Assembly: GCF_001981525.1 (NCBI RefSeq)
Contig: NZ_MPSB01000003.1
Location: 310,001-374,000 of the forward strand
Direction of reading: 5' to 3'
Length of the DNA stretch: 64,000 nucleotides
From: Sphingomonas jeddahensis
GTDB taxonomy: Bacteria > Pseudomonadota > Alphaproteobacteria > Sphingomonadales > Sphingomonadaceae
Both the position numbers and the translations under genes were made by a program. Shown here piece by piece: positions 49,132-59,800 of the stretch. Each line of letters starts with the position of its first letter. Within the stretch, counting starts at the first letter, position 1. Under the pieces are notes generated by a model. It made no database searches. It worked only from the letters and a program-made list of their open reading frames with translations, and was not told where the DNA came from.

Positions 49132-49683
49132 TCAGGCTGCGATCGGCATTCGCGCGGTTTCCGCCGCCTCGGCGGTGAGATCGAGCGCCATCACCGCGCT
49201 ATCCACGTCATGTCCGCGCGCGAGTGAGAAGCTGGGTTCGCGGCGAATCTCGCGGAAGCCGAGCTTTTCCAGCACGCGCCGGGAGCCGGGGTTGTCGAGA
49301 TGGTGCCGGGCCTCGATGCGGCGCAGCGGCAAGGCGTGACGTGCCATCTCGATCACCGCGTGGCCCGCCTCCGTGGCATAGCCACGACCCCAGGCGCCCG
49401 GCGTCAGCCAATAGCCGAGCTCCGCCGTGTCGCGTCCGGTGGCGTTGAGCCCGATGCCGCCGATCATCTGCGGATAGGTGCCCTCATGGGCGAGAATGAA
49501 GAAGCGCGCCTCGTTTGGCCCGCGCGGCACGGCGAGAAACGCCTCGGCATCGCCCACAGTATACGGCCAGGGCAGACGCGCGAGCTTCATCGCCACCGCT
49601 TCATGGGCGATCGTCTCCGTCAGCGTTTCCGCCTCTTCCGGCCAACTCGGCCGCAGCGTCAGTCTCTTCGTCCGCGCGAACAT
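49132..49683 (-). CDS. GNAT family N-acetyltransferase (RimJ/RimL-like)
   Basis: 183 residues from the ATG at 49683, behind GGGAGGAG. Begins RTKRLTLRPSWPEEAETL, with GYWLTPGAWGRGYATEA as the acetyl-CoA-binding loop and HHLDNPGSRRVLEKLGFRE as the final motif, typical of the Acetyltransf_3 group that acetylates ribosomal-protein or other N-termini. It lies beyond the rpmA terminator. Confidence 0.92.
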   Translation of the reverse strand: MFARTKRLTLRPSWPEEAETLTETIAHEAVAMKLARLPWPYTVGDAEAFLAVPRGPNEARFFILAHEGTYPQMIGGIGLNATGRDTAELGYWLTPGAWGRGYATEAGHAVIEMARHALPLRRIEARHHLDNPGSRRVLEKLGFREIRREPSFSLARGHDVDSAVMALDLTAEAAETARMPIAA

Positions 49684-49760
49684 CGTCGCTCTCCTCCCGA
49701 ACGCGGCCGTTAGCGACCCGTGATGACGGGCCGGCGACGGCGCGATGATGAGGGAGCAAT

Positions 49761-49792
49761 AAAAAAAGGGAGCCTGGGCGGACCCGGCTCCC
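49761..49792 (-). terminator. Terminator after rpmA
   Basis: On the minus strand GGGAGCC...GGCTCCC (49792-49786 and 49774-49768) is followed by seven T residues. It closes the rplU-rpmA transcript about 70 bases past the rpmA stop. Confidence 0.88.
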
Positions 49793-49865
49793 TTGTTTTG
49801 GTGGCTGGCCTCCGCTGTGGAGGCTCCGGGTCGCCCAGTGGGCAACCCGGCTGGTCACCCGATGT

Positions 49866-50135
49866 TTATTCCGCCGCCTCGGCAATCGTGTCGACCGAGC
49901 AGAACTTGCGGCCGAGTTTGCCGTCGTGGAACACCACGCGGCCGTCGACGAGCGCAAACAGGGTGTGGTCCTTGCCGATGCCGACGTTGCGGCCCGGGTA
50001 GAACTTCGTCCCGCGCTGACGCACCAGGATGTTGCCCGCGATCGCTTCCTGACCGCCGAACTTCTTCACGCCAAGGCGACGACCGGCCGAATCACGACCG
50101 TTACGCGACGAGCCGCCTGCTTTCTTATGTGCCAT
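49866..50135 (-). CDS. rpmA: 50S ribosomal protein L27
   Basis: 89 residues: [16 protein letters not shown] at the N-terminus, which reaches the peptidyl-transferase centre, then [27 protein letters not shown] in the expected order. Lies 25 bases after rplU in one operon. The C-terminal tail ([10 protein letters not shown]) is a little longer than in E. coli. Confidence 0.98.
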   Translation of the reverse strand: MAHKKAGGSSRNGRDSAGRRLGVKKFGGQEAIAGNILVRQRGTKFYPGRNVGIGKDHTLFALVDGRVVFHDGKLGRKFCSVDTIAEAAE

Positions 50136-50160
50136 TGTGCTTGCTCCTTACGCTTCGCGG

Positions 50161-50466
50161 TCAGGCCGACGCGCCGATCGACACGATCTTCAGGATCGTG
50201 TGGTTCTGGCGGTGGCCGTTGCGACGGCGATAGTTGTGACGGCGGCGCTTCTTGAAGACGATGACCTTCTCGCCCTTCGCCTGCGCGATGATCTCGGCAG
50301 CGACGGTGAGCCCGTCGGTCGGCTTCAGCTCCGAACCTTCGCCGGCCAGCAGCACGTCGCTGAGCGTGACGGAGGCGCCGGCATCGCCCTCCAGCTTTTC
50401 GACGACGATCTTGTCTCCGGCGGCAACGCGATACTGCTTGCCGCCCGTGCGCACGACTGCGAACAT
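50161..50466 (-). CDS. rplU: 50S ribosomal protein L21
   Basis: 101 residues. [18 protein letters not shown] at the N-terminus and the RNA-binding [17 protein letters not shown] near the C-terminus identify it. First gene of the rplU-rpmA operon. The 117 bases upstream to hspQ hold its promoter region, in which I saw no strong consensus. Confidence 0.98.
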   Translation of the reverse strand: MFAVVRTGGKQYRVAAGDKIVVEKLEGDAGASVTLSDVLLAGEGSELKPTDGLTVAAEIIAQAKGEKVIVFKKRRRHNYRRRNGHRQNHTILKIVSIGASA

Positions 50467-50580
50467 GGCCTGACTCTATCCAAATGCTTGTGCCCGGACC
50501 GGATCACCGGGCCAGGAGGAACGGCGCAGCTAGGAGAGTCGCACCGATTTGTCAACGCCGCCGATCCGGCGCTGCATCAC

Positions 50581-50961
50581 TTAATGGCGGTGTTCGCGGC
50601 GGAGCCGATAGCGGCCATCGCTGAACTCGGTGAACAGCCCCGAGATCGCGGGGTGATCGACCGGCTCGTCGCTTTCGTCATGAACCAGGTTCTGCTGGCT
50701 GACGTAGGCGACATAGGTCGATTCGGCATTCTCAGCTAGCAGGTGGTAGAAGGGCTGATCCTTGCTCGGCCGCACGCCTTCGGGAATCGACTGATACCAT
50801 TCCTCGGTGTTGGCGAAGACAGGGTCGACATCAAACACCACGCCCCGGAAATCGAGCATCCGGTGGCGCACGACATCGCCGATCGAGAAACGCGCATGCG
50901 CGATTGCCGGCGCGGCAGGTGCGCCGGGGATCGCGAGATTGAGGCTGGGTACAGCGGGCAT
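50581..50961 (-). CDS. hspQ: Heat-shock protein HspQ / hemimethylated-DNA-binding YccV-like protein
   Basis: 126 residues. The YccV core is clear: FSIGDVVRHRMLDFRGVVFDVDP, EEWYQSIP, GVRPSKDQPFYHLLAENAEST, YVAYVSQQNLVHD. In E. coli HspQ affects Lon protease specificity and was first described as binding hemimethylated DNA. A short Pro/Ala-rich N-terminal extension is present. Single gene between rplU and tRNA-Ser. Confidence 0.9.
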   Translation of the reverse strand: MPAVPSLNLAIPGAPAAPAIAHARFSIGDVVRHRMLDFRGVVFDVDPVFANTEEWYQSIPEGVRPSKDQPFYHLLAENAESTYVAYVSQQNLVHDESDEPVDHPAISGLFTEFSDGRYRLRREHRH

Positions 50962-51085
50962 GGTGCCAATCTAGTGGTTGTTGCGCGCTGCACAAGCAGG
51001 CGCTTGCGCTGCCGCAACAACCGCGTTAGAGGCGCCGCCTTCGATCGCCCGGTTTCGCGGAAACGCTAGCGCCGGAAGCCTCTGC

Positions 51086-51175
<90 letters not shown>

Positions 51176-52127
51176 CAGGTTCTTGATTAGGCCGTATTTT
51201 ATCTCAGAACGGCAAGTTTTGCCCACTGCTATGCCCACTTTGCGGATGGCTCTCCACGAACGACCGCGAACGTCAAAAATTCACGCGCATTTCGCTGCTA
51301 AGGCTTTCCGCCGAGTGCGACTTATCAACAGCCGGAAACCGGTGGCTCGTTCACTCGAGTGAAGCGGCCGCTTTTTTGAACTCCATCGAGCCCTCGGAAC
51401 GGCTGACTCTGGGACGAAGTGGCCATCCGTAGAGGCCACGCCGAAAAGCGAGTTTAACCGAAAGCGGAAAGGCCGATCTCGAAAACGCGCCAAGCGATCG
51501 AACGTTCGGGATTGGTGGATTACGGCCTGACCGCTTTCGGGCAATCGGGTGGCGTAAGCAGCCATTCGTTCAGACGCCGCCGGCCCGCAGCTACGCCCCC
51601 CGATCTCAGCCGTTCAGCCTGACTCTGCCCGATCCTGAAACCTGCCGTTCGTTCGCCTAGCTCTGAGCGCTTGCTGGAGTGGCCGACTTGGAGACTTAGC
51701 ACGCGGTCCGCTTCCGAGAGCGAATGGCTAAATAGCTGCCTTTCTGCACAGTATGTCGCCTCGGCAGCTATCCCTCACTTCCGCCTCTCGGAGTGCGCTG
51801 TAAGACCACCGCAATGCCGACGTAGGAAAGCGTGCCGCGTCGTCTTTTTGCGAGCTCATGGGCAAGAATGCCGCATCGCTTCGCTGACGAGATTGGCGTT
51901 CGACTGATAATACCTGCCGAGTGCGGAGTGCGTGTCTCGCGACCCAATGGCAAGTCCGTCGGCCGGTGGTGGCCCAGCCTCGAGCAGCCGGCGGAGGTGG
52001 TCGTGAGGACTGCGATACAAGCCTGAAGGGTCGTTCATCGGGAAGAGGAGCGTGAGCCCTCACTGGGTTTGACCCTGCTCGATGGTCACCGACACAGTGA
52101 TTGCGCGCGGTTCTTCATAGCTGTTAG
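51176..52127 (+). other. Gene-poor region after tRNA-Ser, probable remnant of decayed DNA
   Basis: A 952-base stretch with clearly lower GC than its neighbours and no frame that looks coding: candidates are short, overlapping and lack Shine-Dalgarno sequences. Degenerate internal similarities occur (GGCCATCCGTAGAGG near 51420, GCAGCCATTCGTTCAG near 51557, and CTGACTCTG at 51405 and 51618). GCCCACT occurs twice just after the tRNA (51220 and 51232), a sequence reminiscent of junctions after tRNA-integrated elements. No integrase is present. Confidence 0.5.
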
Positions 52128-53513
52128 GTGAGCCGCGTGAGTGAAACGCCGAAACAGGATGCGGCCGGGCTGAAGGCTGCAGGGGACCTTTTCGGAGCAG
52201 TGCAGGCCTATAGCGCCATCGTGCGCGATCGACCGCATAGTGCAGTAGCCGAACATAATCTCGCCGCTGCGCTTGGCGATCTTGGAGACCACGCGGGAGC
52301 AATCGGGGCAACGGCTCGCGCTTTTCTAAAGGGCGGTTCCGCGCCTGAGACTTGGCTGGTGCGCGCGAGATCATTGCAGGCGTTGGGTGACCTCGATGCA
52401 GCAGAGGACGCGTTCGAATCGGCTCTCGCGCGACGCTCCGATTTCGCAGTGGCGCATCGCGATCTTGCTCAGCTCCGCTGGATGCGCACGGGCGATCCCG
52501 CAGAAGCGATGCGTGCACTGAATGGTGCGCCAAATACTGCCGAGCTGGCGCTGGTCCGTGCGATGGTGCTCGGCAGCCTCGGGCAAGAGTCACTTGCCCA
52601 AACCGTGATCGAGACGGCCCTAAAGCGAGCACCGACACTTGTTGCGTTGCGCCTCGCCGCCGCGGCGCATGCGGGCCGTGCCGGCGATCCAGTCGCGCAG
52701 CTTGCTCACGCAACTGCTGCCCTAAGCGGGGCGCCAGCGTCGATCGATGCGGCTCGGGCCGCAGTTGAGGCGTTGCTGCATGCGGGCCAGATCGGCGAGG
52801 CGGCACAGCTGGCAGAACGGATCGTTGCGGCGGCGCCGGACGATCAGGCGGCATTGGCGCTGCAACTGACGGCATGGCGGCTTGCCGGCGATCAAAGACA
52901 CGCTAGATTCGTCGAAGATCAGGCGCTTGTATCCACGGGCATGCTGCCCCTTCCTGAGGGGTGGGAAGATCGGACAATCTTCCTCGCCGAACTCACTGCT
53001 GCGCTTCTTGAGCTGCATAGCTGGCGGTCGCATCCGCTGGGGCAGTCGGTGCGGCATGGCAGTCAGACGCAGGTGAACCTGACGACGGTGGAGACGCCGG
53101 TGATCCGGAGGCTGTTTGCGACGCTGCCAAGTCTGATCGACGCGCATATCGCGGCGCTTGGGGCGGGAGACGATCCGGTGCGGCGGCGGATCAGGGCGGG
53201 GTGGCGGTTTGCGGGGGCGTGGTCGATCCGGCTGGCCGCCGGCGGATTTCATACCGACCATGTTCATCCGGCGGGCTGGTTATCTTCGGCTTTTTACGTG
53301 TCTTTGCCGAGGGTTGTGGAGCGAGAGCCGGAGGGGTGGTTGGCTTTCGGGCGGCCGGGAATCACGACCACGCCGAAACTCGAGCCGTTCCGCTGGGTAC
53401 GGCCGGAGCCGGGGATGCTAGCACTTTTCCCGTCTTTTTTGTGGCATGGTACCGAGCCGTTCACCGGCGACGAGCCGCGGCTGACAGTGGCGTTCGACAT
53501 CTTGCCTGCCTAG
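52128..53513 (+). CDS. TPR-repeat protein with C-terminal 2OG-Fe(II) oxygenase-like domain
   Basis: 461 residues from a GTG at 52128 (another GTG at 52137). Residues about 10-260 are tetratricopeptide-like helical repeats (AEHNLAAALGDLGDHAGAI, LQALGDLDAAEDAFESALA). Residues about 300-460 form a cupin-type domain with H-T-D-H-V-H (His375, Asp377), a distal LWHGTEPF, and a closing RLTVAFDIL. This is the layout of proteins annotated as putative 2OG-Fe(II) oxygenase, often next to TonB receptors in sphingomonads and caulobacters. Substrate unknown. It precedes the M14 peptidase gene by 76 bases, so they may share a transcript. Confidence 0.78.
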   Translation: MSRVSETPKQDAAGLKAAGDLFGAVQAYSAIVRDRPHSAVAEHNLAAALGDLGDHAGAIGATARAFLKGGSAPETWLVRARSLQALGDLDAAEDAFESALARRSDFAVAHRDLAQLRWMRTGDPAEAMRALNGAPNTAELALVRAMVLGSLGQESLAQTVIETALKRAPTLVALRLAAAAHAGRAGDPVAQLAHATAALSGAPASIDAARAAVEALLHAGQIGEAAQLAERIVAAAPDDQAALALQLTAWRLAGDQRHARFVEDQALVSTGMLPLPEGWEDRTIFLAELTAALLELHSWRSHPLGQSVRHGSQTQVNLTTVETPVIRRLFATLPSLIDAHIAALGAGDDPVRRRIRAGWRFAGAWSIRLAAGGFHTDHVHPAGWLSSAFYVSLPRVVEREPEGWLAFGRPGITTTPKLEPFRWVRPEPGMLALFPSFLWHGTEPFTGDEPRLTVAFDILPA

Positions 53514-53589
53514 GATTGCGAAAAAGGGGTGTGGTCCGGACGCAAACGTGCGTCATGCGGATAAGCACAGACAAAAAACGGGGGGTGAC

Positions 53590-56367
53590 ATGATCAAATT
53601 GGGACTTTTCTGCGGTGCCGCTGCGCTTGCGCTGTCACTGCCGGCACTGGCCGAGCCGATCACCCCCAAGGTTGGCACGCTGCCGTCGCCGGCCGAGGCG
53701 TTCCCGACGGAGCCAGGTAGCGACTACTACCTCGCCAACTACGACGCCTATGAAAAGTACCTCAAGACGCTGGCCGCGCAGTCCGACCGGATGAAGCTGG
53801 TCGACATCGGCAAGAGCGCCGAGGGCCGCACCATGTGGGTGGCGATCGTCTCCTCCCCCGCGAACCTTGCCAAGCTCGACCGCTATCGCGAGATCGCCCG
53901 GCGGCTCGCCAAGGCGGAAGGCGTGAACGAAACGGAGGCCAAGGCGCTCGCCGCCGAGGGTCGCGCGATTGTATGGATCGACGCCGGCCTGCACGCCACC
54001 GAAACGGTCACGACGCAGAGCCAAATTCACGTCCTTTACCGCATGCTGAGCGGGCAGGACGAAGAAACCAAGCGCATCCTCGACGAGACGATCGTGCTGT
54101 TCGGCCACGACAACCCCGACGGCCTTCAACTGGTCGCAGACTGGTACATGCGCAATCCGGATCCCAAGGACCGTGAATTCCGCAGCATCCCGCGGCTGTA
54201 CCAGAAGTATGTCGGGCATGATAACAACCGCGACAGCTTCATGTCGCAAATGCCTGAGACGACCGCGATAAACCGCGTTCTGTTCCGCGAATGGTTTCCG
54301 CAGATCATCTTCAACCAGCACCAGACAGGTCCTGCCGGCATGGTCGTCTTCGTTCCGCCGTTCCGCGATCCGTTCAACTACAATTACAGCCCGATCGTGA
54401 TGACCGAGCTGCAGGAAGTGGGCGCCGCGATGCACAGTCGGCTCGTGTCCGAGGAGAAGGGCGGATCGGGTATGCGCTCGGCGGCGCCTTATTCGACCTG
54501 GCACAACGGCATGGTTCGCTCGGTCGCCTACTTCCACAATTCAATCGGGCTGCTGACGGAGATCATCGGCGGCCCGACGCCCGAGAAGATCCCGCTGATC
54601 CCCGAGCTCCAGCTGGCGCGCAACGACGAGCCGCTGCCGATCGGGCCGCGTGAATGGCACCTCAGGGACAGCCTGGAATATCAGGATTCGATGAACCGCG
54701 CGGTGATGGACTATGCCGCGCGCAACCGCGAACGGCTGCTGATGAACATCTGGCGCATGGGGGATCAGTCGATCGCCCGTGGCAAGCGCGACAGCTGGAC
54801 GATCACGCCCAAGAGTGTCGATGCGGTAAAGGAAGCCGCCAAGGGCAAGACCGCCGAGGGCGGCGACGCCTATTTCCGCGGGCCGCCTCCGGTGGACTCG
54901 GGCCTGTACAAGACGGTGCTGCAGGACCCGGCCAAGCGCGATCCCCGTGCCTATGTGCTGCCGCCGATGCAGCGCGATACGCCGACCACGGTCGCCTTCC
55001 TCAACGCGCTGCTCAAGAACGGCATCGACATCGAGCAGGCGACGGCGGCGTTCACCGCTGGCGGCAAGCGCTATCCGGCGGGCAGCTATGTGGTGAAGAC
55101 CGCGCAGGCCTATCGCCCGCATGTGATCGACATGTTCGAGCCGCAGGACCATCCGCACGACCTGGAATATCCGGGCGGCCCGCCCAAGGCGCCCTATGAC
55201 ATCACCGGCTATACGCTCGCCTATCAGATGGGCGTGCAATTCGACCGCGTGCTCGATGGGTTCGACGGATCGTTCACCCGCGTTGCGGCCGAGCAGATCG
55301 CGCCGCCGGCCGGGCGCGTGCTCGGCTCGGGCAATGCCGGCTATGTCATCGGGCACGAAACCAACAACAGCTTCATCCTGACCAACCGCCTGCTAAAGGC
55401 CGGCGTGCCGGTCTCGTGGCTTGGCGCCGCGACCAAGGCGGGCACCGTGACCTTTGCGCCGGGCGCGCTGTGGGTTCCGGCGAGCCCGGAGGCGGCCGCG
55501 ATCATCACGCAATCGGCGCCGCTCGGCGTCGATGCATATCGCGTGTCGCGTGCGCCGGCCGCAACGAAGACCGCGCTCAAACCAGTGCGTGTGGGCCTGG
55601 TCGATCATTATGGCGGGGTGATGCCGGCGGGTTGGACGCGCTGGCTTCTCGAACAGTACGAGTTCCCGTTCGAGGTGGTCTATCCGCAGACACTCGACGC
55701 GGGCGACATCAAGGCGAAGTTTGACGTGCTGGTCTTCGCCGATGGCACGGTGCCGGTGCCGCGCGGCGGCGCCTATCCCGGCGGCTACCGCTCCACCATG
55801 CCCAAGCCGGCTGACATTCCGGCCGATTATCGCGCGTGGCTGGGCGACGTCACCAAGGACAAGACGGTGCCGGCGATCGATGCCTTCGCCAAGGCGGGCG
55901 GCACGGTGATCACCGTCGGCAGCGCCAATGCGCTCGCCACCATGCTATCGCCGGCGATCCAGCCGGCGCTGGTGACCAAAAAGGCGGACGGGACGGTGAC
56001 CGCGCTCGACCACAAGCAATTCTATATCCCGGGATCGGTGCTGACCGCGGCGGTCGATACGACCAAGCCGCTGGCCTATGGCATGGCGCCACGGGTCGAT
56101 TTGTTCTTCGACGAAAGCCAGCCGTTCGTGCCCGCGGCTGGTGCGACGCCGGTCGTCACCTTCGACAGCGCGACTCCGCTGCGCAGCGGCTGGGCCGTGG
56201 GGCAGGAAAAGCTAAAGGGCACGGTGGCTGTGGCCGAGGTCGATCTCGGGCGTGGCAAGCTGTTCGCGATGGGCCCGGAAGTAACCCAGCGCGCGCAGCC
56301 CTATGCGTCGTTCAAGCTGCTGTTCAACGGCATCCTCTACGGTCCGGCGAGCGCGGCTGGGCAGTAG
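53590..56367 (+). CDS. Exported M14-family zinc metallocarboxypeptidase
   Basis: 925 residues from the ATG at 53590, with a signal peptide (MIKLGLFCGAAALALSLPALA). The M14 zinc site is His135 and Glu138 in GLHATET, with His244 in FNQHQTGP; the substrate region HDNPDG and GHDNNRD is present, and LLTEIIG is the likely catalytic glutamate segment. The C-terminal 400 residues are a large accessory region (GAPRV-less, containing VGLVDHYGGVMPAGWTR) with a class I glutamine-amidotransferase-like look. Predicted to trim peptides in the periplasm. Followed by a TonB receptor and an exported M20 amidohydrolase. Confidence 0.85.
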   Translation: MIKLGLFCGAAALALSLPALAEPITPKVGTLPSPAEAFPTEPGSDYYLANYDAYEKYLKTLAAQSDRMKLVDIGKSAEGRTMWVAIVSSPANLAKLDRYREIARRLAKAEGVNETEAKALAAEGRAIVWIDAGLHATETVTTQSQIHVLYRMLSGQDEETKRILDETIVLFGHDNPDGLQLVADWYMRNPDPKDREFRSIPRLYQKYVGHDNNRDSFMSQMPETTAINRVLFREWFPQIIFNQHQTGPAGMVVFVPPFRDPFNYNYSPIVMTELQEVGAAMHSRLVSEEKGGSGMRSAAPYSTWHNGMVRSVAYFHNSIGLLTEIIGGPTPEKIPLIPELQLARNDEPLPIGPREWHLRDSLEYQDSMNRAVMDYAARNRERLLMNIWRMGDQSIARGKRDSWTITPKSVDAVKEAAKGKTAEGGDAYFRGPPPVDSGLYKTVLQDPAKRDPRAYVLPPMQRDTPTTVAFLNALLKNGIDIEQATAAFTAGGKRYPAGSYVVKTAQAYRPHVIDMFEPQDHPHDLEYPGGPPKAPYDITGYTLAYQMGVQFDRVLDGFDGSFTRVAAEQIAPPAGRVLGSGNAGYVIGHETNNSFILTNRLLKAGVPVSWLGAATKAGTVTFAPGALWVPASPEAAAIITQSAPLGVDAYRVSRAPAATKTALKPVRVGLVDHYGGVMPAGWTRWLLEQYEFPFEVVYPQTLDAGDIKAKFDVLVFADGTVPVPRGGAYPGGYRSTMPKPADIPADYRAWLGDVTKDKTVPAIDAFAKAGGTVITVGSANALATMLSPAIQPALVTKKADGTVTALDHKQFYIPGSVLTAAVDTTKPLAYGMAPRVDLFFDESQPFVPAAGATPVVTFDSATPLRSGWAVGQEKLKGTVAVAEVDLGRGKLFAMGPEVTQRAQPYASFKLLFNGILYGPASAAGQ

Positions 56368-56412
56368 GGCGTTGCGAGCGTCGTCCTGCTTTCGGGCGGG
56401 GTGACGCTTGTT

Positions 56413-56661
56413 GTTCTCGCGAAGGCGCGAAGAGAATAAGGTCAGTTCGCGCAGAGGCGCAGACGACGCAGAGAGGTTGCGCTTGAAGCTCTTGTCTCGC
56501 GCCAGCGAGAGCTCCGTCTTCTCGGCAGCAGCAAGTTGAGGGGCCGCTGGCGCGGCCGGACCTTTCCGAATGCGAGCCCTCTCTGCGTCGTCTGCGCCTC
56601 TGCGCGAACACCTTTCTTCTTTTCTTTTCTTCTCTTCGTGTCTTCGCGGCTTCGCATGAAC
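56413..56661. repeat. Nested palindromic element, copy A
   Basis: Outer arms start GTTCTCGCGAAGGC (left) and end CTTCGCATGAAC (right). A perfect 30-base inverted repeat lies inside (56445-56474 and 56580-56609, beginning GTTCGCGCAGAGGCGC). The core has CTCGCGCCAGCGAG and GGCCGCTGGCGCGGCC palindromes. There is no coding frame. Copy B at 61470-61709 has the same layout. Confidence 0.85.
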
Positions 56662-56711
56662 CAAGGGAAGCGAACCGCGGATCAAGTTCAGGGTGGCAAG
56701 GGGTCAACATG

Positions 56712-56780
56712 TGTAACGATATTACATATATTCGAGAAGTTGCGTTACTCTTGTTCGTCACATGACATCGACACGTAACA
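56712..56780 (+). promoter_or_regulatory. AT-rich upstream region of the TonB receptor with GTAAC motifs
   Basis: TGTAA-CGATA-TTACA (56712-56726) is a perfect inverted repeat. GTTAC (about 56744) and GTAAC (about 56775) add further copies of the same pentamer on alternate strands. This is the only strongly AT-rich stretch in the 508-base gap before the receptor, so it probably carries its promoter and an operator. The regulator is unknown. Confidence 0.45.
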
Positions 56781-56875
56781 TTTTTTGCACATGCGAGGTG
56801 AGGGGCATTGTGCAGCCCGCGTCTTGATCCTTGAGCCGCCCGACACGAGGCGGTGCTTCAAGGGACCGACACGCC

Positions 56876-59800
56876 ATGCACAAGCGCTTCGTGCTTCGCA
56901 CTCTTCTATCCGCCGGCACCGCCGGCATTGCCTTGATTGCTGCGCAGGCTGCCGCGCAGGTTTCGGTTCCGACCGAGGAGAATCCGCCGCCCGCCGCCGT
57001 GGAGGCGATTGCCGAGGCACGCGATCCGGCAGCGCCGCCGCCGCCGTCGGAGGACATCGTCGTCACCGGCAGCCGCATCGCGCGGCCGGACTATGTTGCC
57101 AATTCGCCGATCGTGTCGGTCGGCAGCGCGGCGATCGAAAATACCGGGCGCGTGACGGTGGAAAGCACGCTGACGCAATTGCCGCAGTTCGCCGGCTCGT
57201 TCGGCCAGGGCAACACCGGCAGTACCTCGACCGGGCTCAATGGCGGCCAGGCCTATGCCTCGCTGCGCGGCCTCGGTTCCAAGCGCACCTTGCTGCTGCT
57301 CGACGGGCGTCGCATCCAGCCGTCCAACCCCGATGGTTCGGTCGACCTCAACATCATTCCCGAGGCGCTGATCGAGAATATCGAAGTCATCACCGGCGGC
57401 GCGTCGACCACCTATGGTTCGGATGCGACGGCGGGCGTGGTTAACTTCCGGCTGAAGCGGCGCTTCTCGGGCCTGGAGCTCGCCGGGCAGACCGGCGTCA
57501 GCGACTATGGCGACGGCAAGAATTATCGCATCACCGCGACGATGGGGTCGAGCTTCGCCGACGACCGCGGCAGCGCCGTGCTGTCGGTCGATTATACCAA
57601 CCGCGAGACCGCGCTGCAGGGCGAGCGCGACTATTACGCGTTCCGCCAGTCCACCCCCGGACTGTCGACGATACCGCAGGGAACGGTGCTGTTCGGCGCC
57701 AACCTGCCTACGCTGGCGGCGGTCAACAACGTGTTCGTCGGGCAATATGGCACGCGCGCGCTGACCGGAAACGCGGCAGGCCGCTACACCGGGCAGATCG
57801 GCTTCAACACCGATCAGACGCTGTTCTCCACGTCGGGCGTGCCGGTGCTCAACTTCCGCGATCCCCAGACGGACGAAGCCTATATCGTCAATTCGGGCGC
57901 CAATTCGCAGCAGGTGAACTTCGGCTATAACGGCGGCACGGTGCAGGCCGATCTCGATCGCTGGTCGGTGTTCGGCAAGGTGGATTATGACGTCAGCGAC
58001 GACGTGAAGGCGTTCGTTCAGGCGACCTATACCAGCTATTCGTCGCTGGGCATCACCAACCCGACGCTCGCCTCCAACGTCTATGGGCTGAGCATCCCCG
58101 TCACCAACCCGAATATCCCGGCGGCCTTCCGCTCGATCCTGGCCTCGCGCCCCAACCCGAATGCCGACTTCACCTTCTACAAGGCGTTCAACATCCTTGG
58201 CCCGCGGTACCAGCAATATGATTACGAGGTGTGGCAGATCACGGCCGGCCTGTCGGGCAAGCTGGGCCTCGGCGACTGGACGTGGGACGTTTATGGCTCC
58301 ACCAGCCAGGCCAAATTCTCGAACGAGCAGACCGGTGGCGCCAGCGCCAGCGCGCTTCGCAACCTGCTCTACTCGCCGACCGGCGGCACCCAATATTGCG
58401 ATGGCGGGTTCAATCCGTTCGGCAACGTCTCCGCCTCGCAGGACTGCATCGACTATATTTCGCGCCGCACGCTCAACACCAACGAACTGAAGCAGCGTAC
58501 CGTCGAGGGCAATCTGCAGGGTGCCTTGTTCTCGCTGCCGGCGGGTGACGTGCGGCTCGCGGTGGGTGCGGACTATCGCTACAACGCCTATGGCTTCAAT
58601 CCCGACAGCGCGCTCAACCAGGCCGACGGGACCAGCGACATTCTGGGCTATAGCGTGCTGCGGCCAGCGTCGGGATCGGTCGACACCAAGGAAGTCTATG
58701 CCGAGCTGCTGGTGCCGCTGCTTCACGACCTGCCGCTGATCAAGGAGCTCGAGGTCAATCTCGGTTACCGCTACTCGGACTATAATTCGGTTGGCGGCGT
58801 GCACGCCTACAAGGCCGATGCGAACTGGCAGGTGTTCGAGCCGCTGCGGCTGCGCGGCGGGTATAATCGCGCGATCCGCGCGCCGAGCGTCGGCGAATTG
58901 TTCGCGCCGGTCTCGACCGGATCGGTGGCGATCGGTACCGCGACGCCGACCACCACCAACGGTGATCCGTGCGACGTGCGCTCCTCCTATCGCCAGGGTG
59001 CGAGCGGCACGCAGGTGCGCGCCTTGTGCCTGGCACAGGGCGTGCCGACCTCGATCATCGACAGCTATCAGCTGGGCACCGCGCAGGTCTTCGCGCTGAC
59101 CGGCGGCAATCCGGAGCTGCAGGAAGAGACGGCGGACACCTATTCGGCCGGTGCGGTGCTGCAATCGCCCTTCTCGGGCATGCTGCGCAACATGTCGCTG
59201 TCGGTGGACTTCTACAAGATCAAGATCAGCGATGCGGTGGGGCCGCTGTCGATCGCGCAGGCATTCCAGTTCTGCTTCAACTCGGGCGGCAACAATCCGG
59301 GGTTCGAGGCGAACAATTATTATTGCTCGCTGATCACGCGCAATGGGGCGTCGGGCGTGCCGCTCAACCCGACGCAGCCGCTGCTCAACCTCGGCACTTA
59401 TAATGTGCAGGGCGTCGACGTGCAGTTCGACTGGCGGTTCGGGCTCGAGTCGCTCGGGCTGGGCGGTGACTCCGGCACGATCGCGCTCAACACCGCGGTG
59501 AGCTACCTCGACAAGTTCGAGATCCAGGCGCTGCCCGGCGCACAGACCTATGATTATGCCGGGTCGATCGGTGTCGGCGTGGAGACCACGGCGGGCACGG
59601 CGCATCCGCGCTGGAAGGCGATCACGTCGCTCAATTACTCACTGGGGCAGGCGAACATCGGCTTCCGCTGGCGCTACATCGACAGCATGATCAACTCGGC
59701 CAAGATCGTGTCGCCGACCAGCGCGACGCGCGGCGTGACGTCGTACAATGTGTTCGACCTGAACGCGCGGTTTGACGTGGACGACAACACGCAGTTCCGG

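Noticed and set aside
51671..52063. Short frames on both strands after tRNA-Ser
   Set aside because: They overlap each other, lack start signals and show no family features; treated as non-coding.
56906..59605. 899-codon minus-strand frame opposite the TonB receptor
   Set aside because: Antisense of a clear receptor; no Shine-Dalgarno, no motif, arginine/histidine-rich composition typical of shadow frames.
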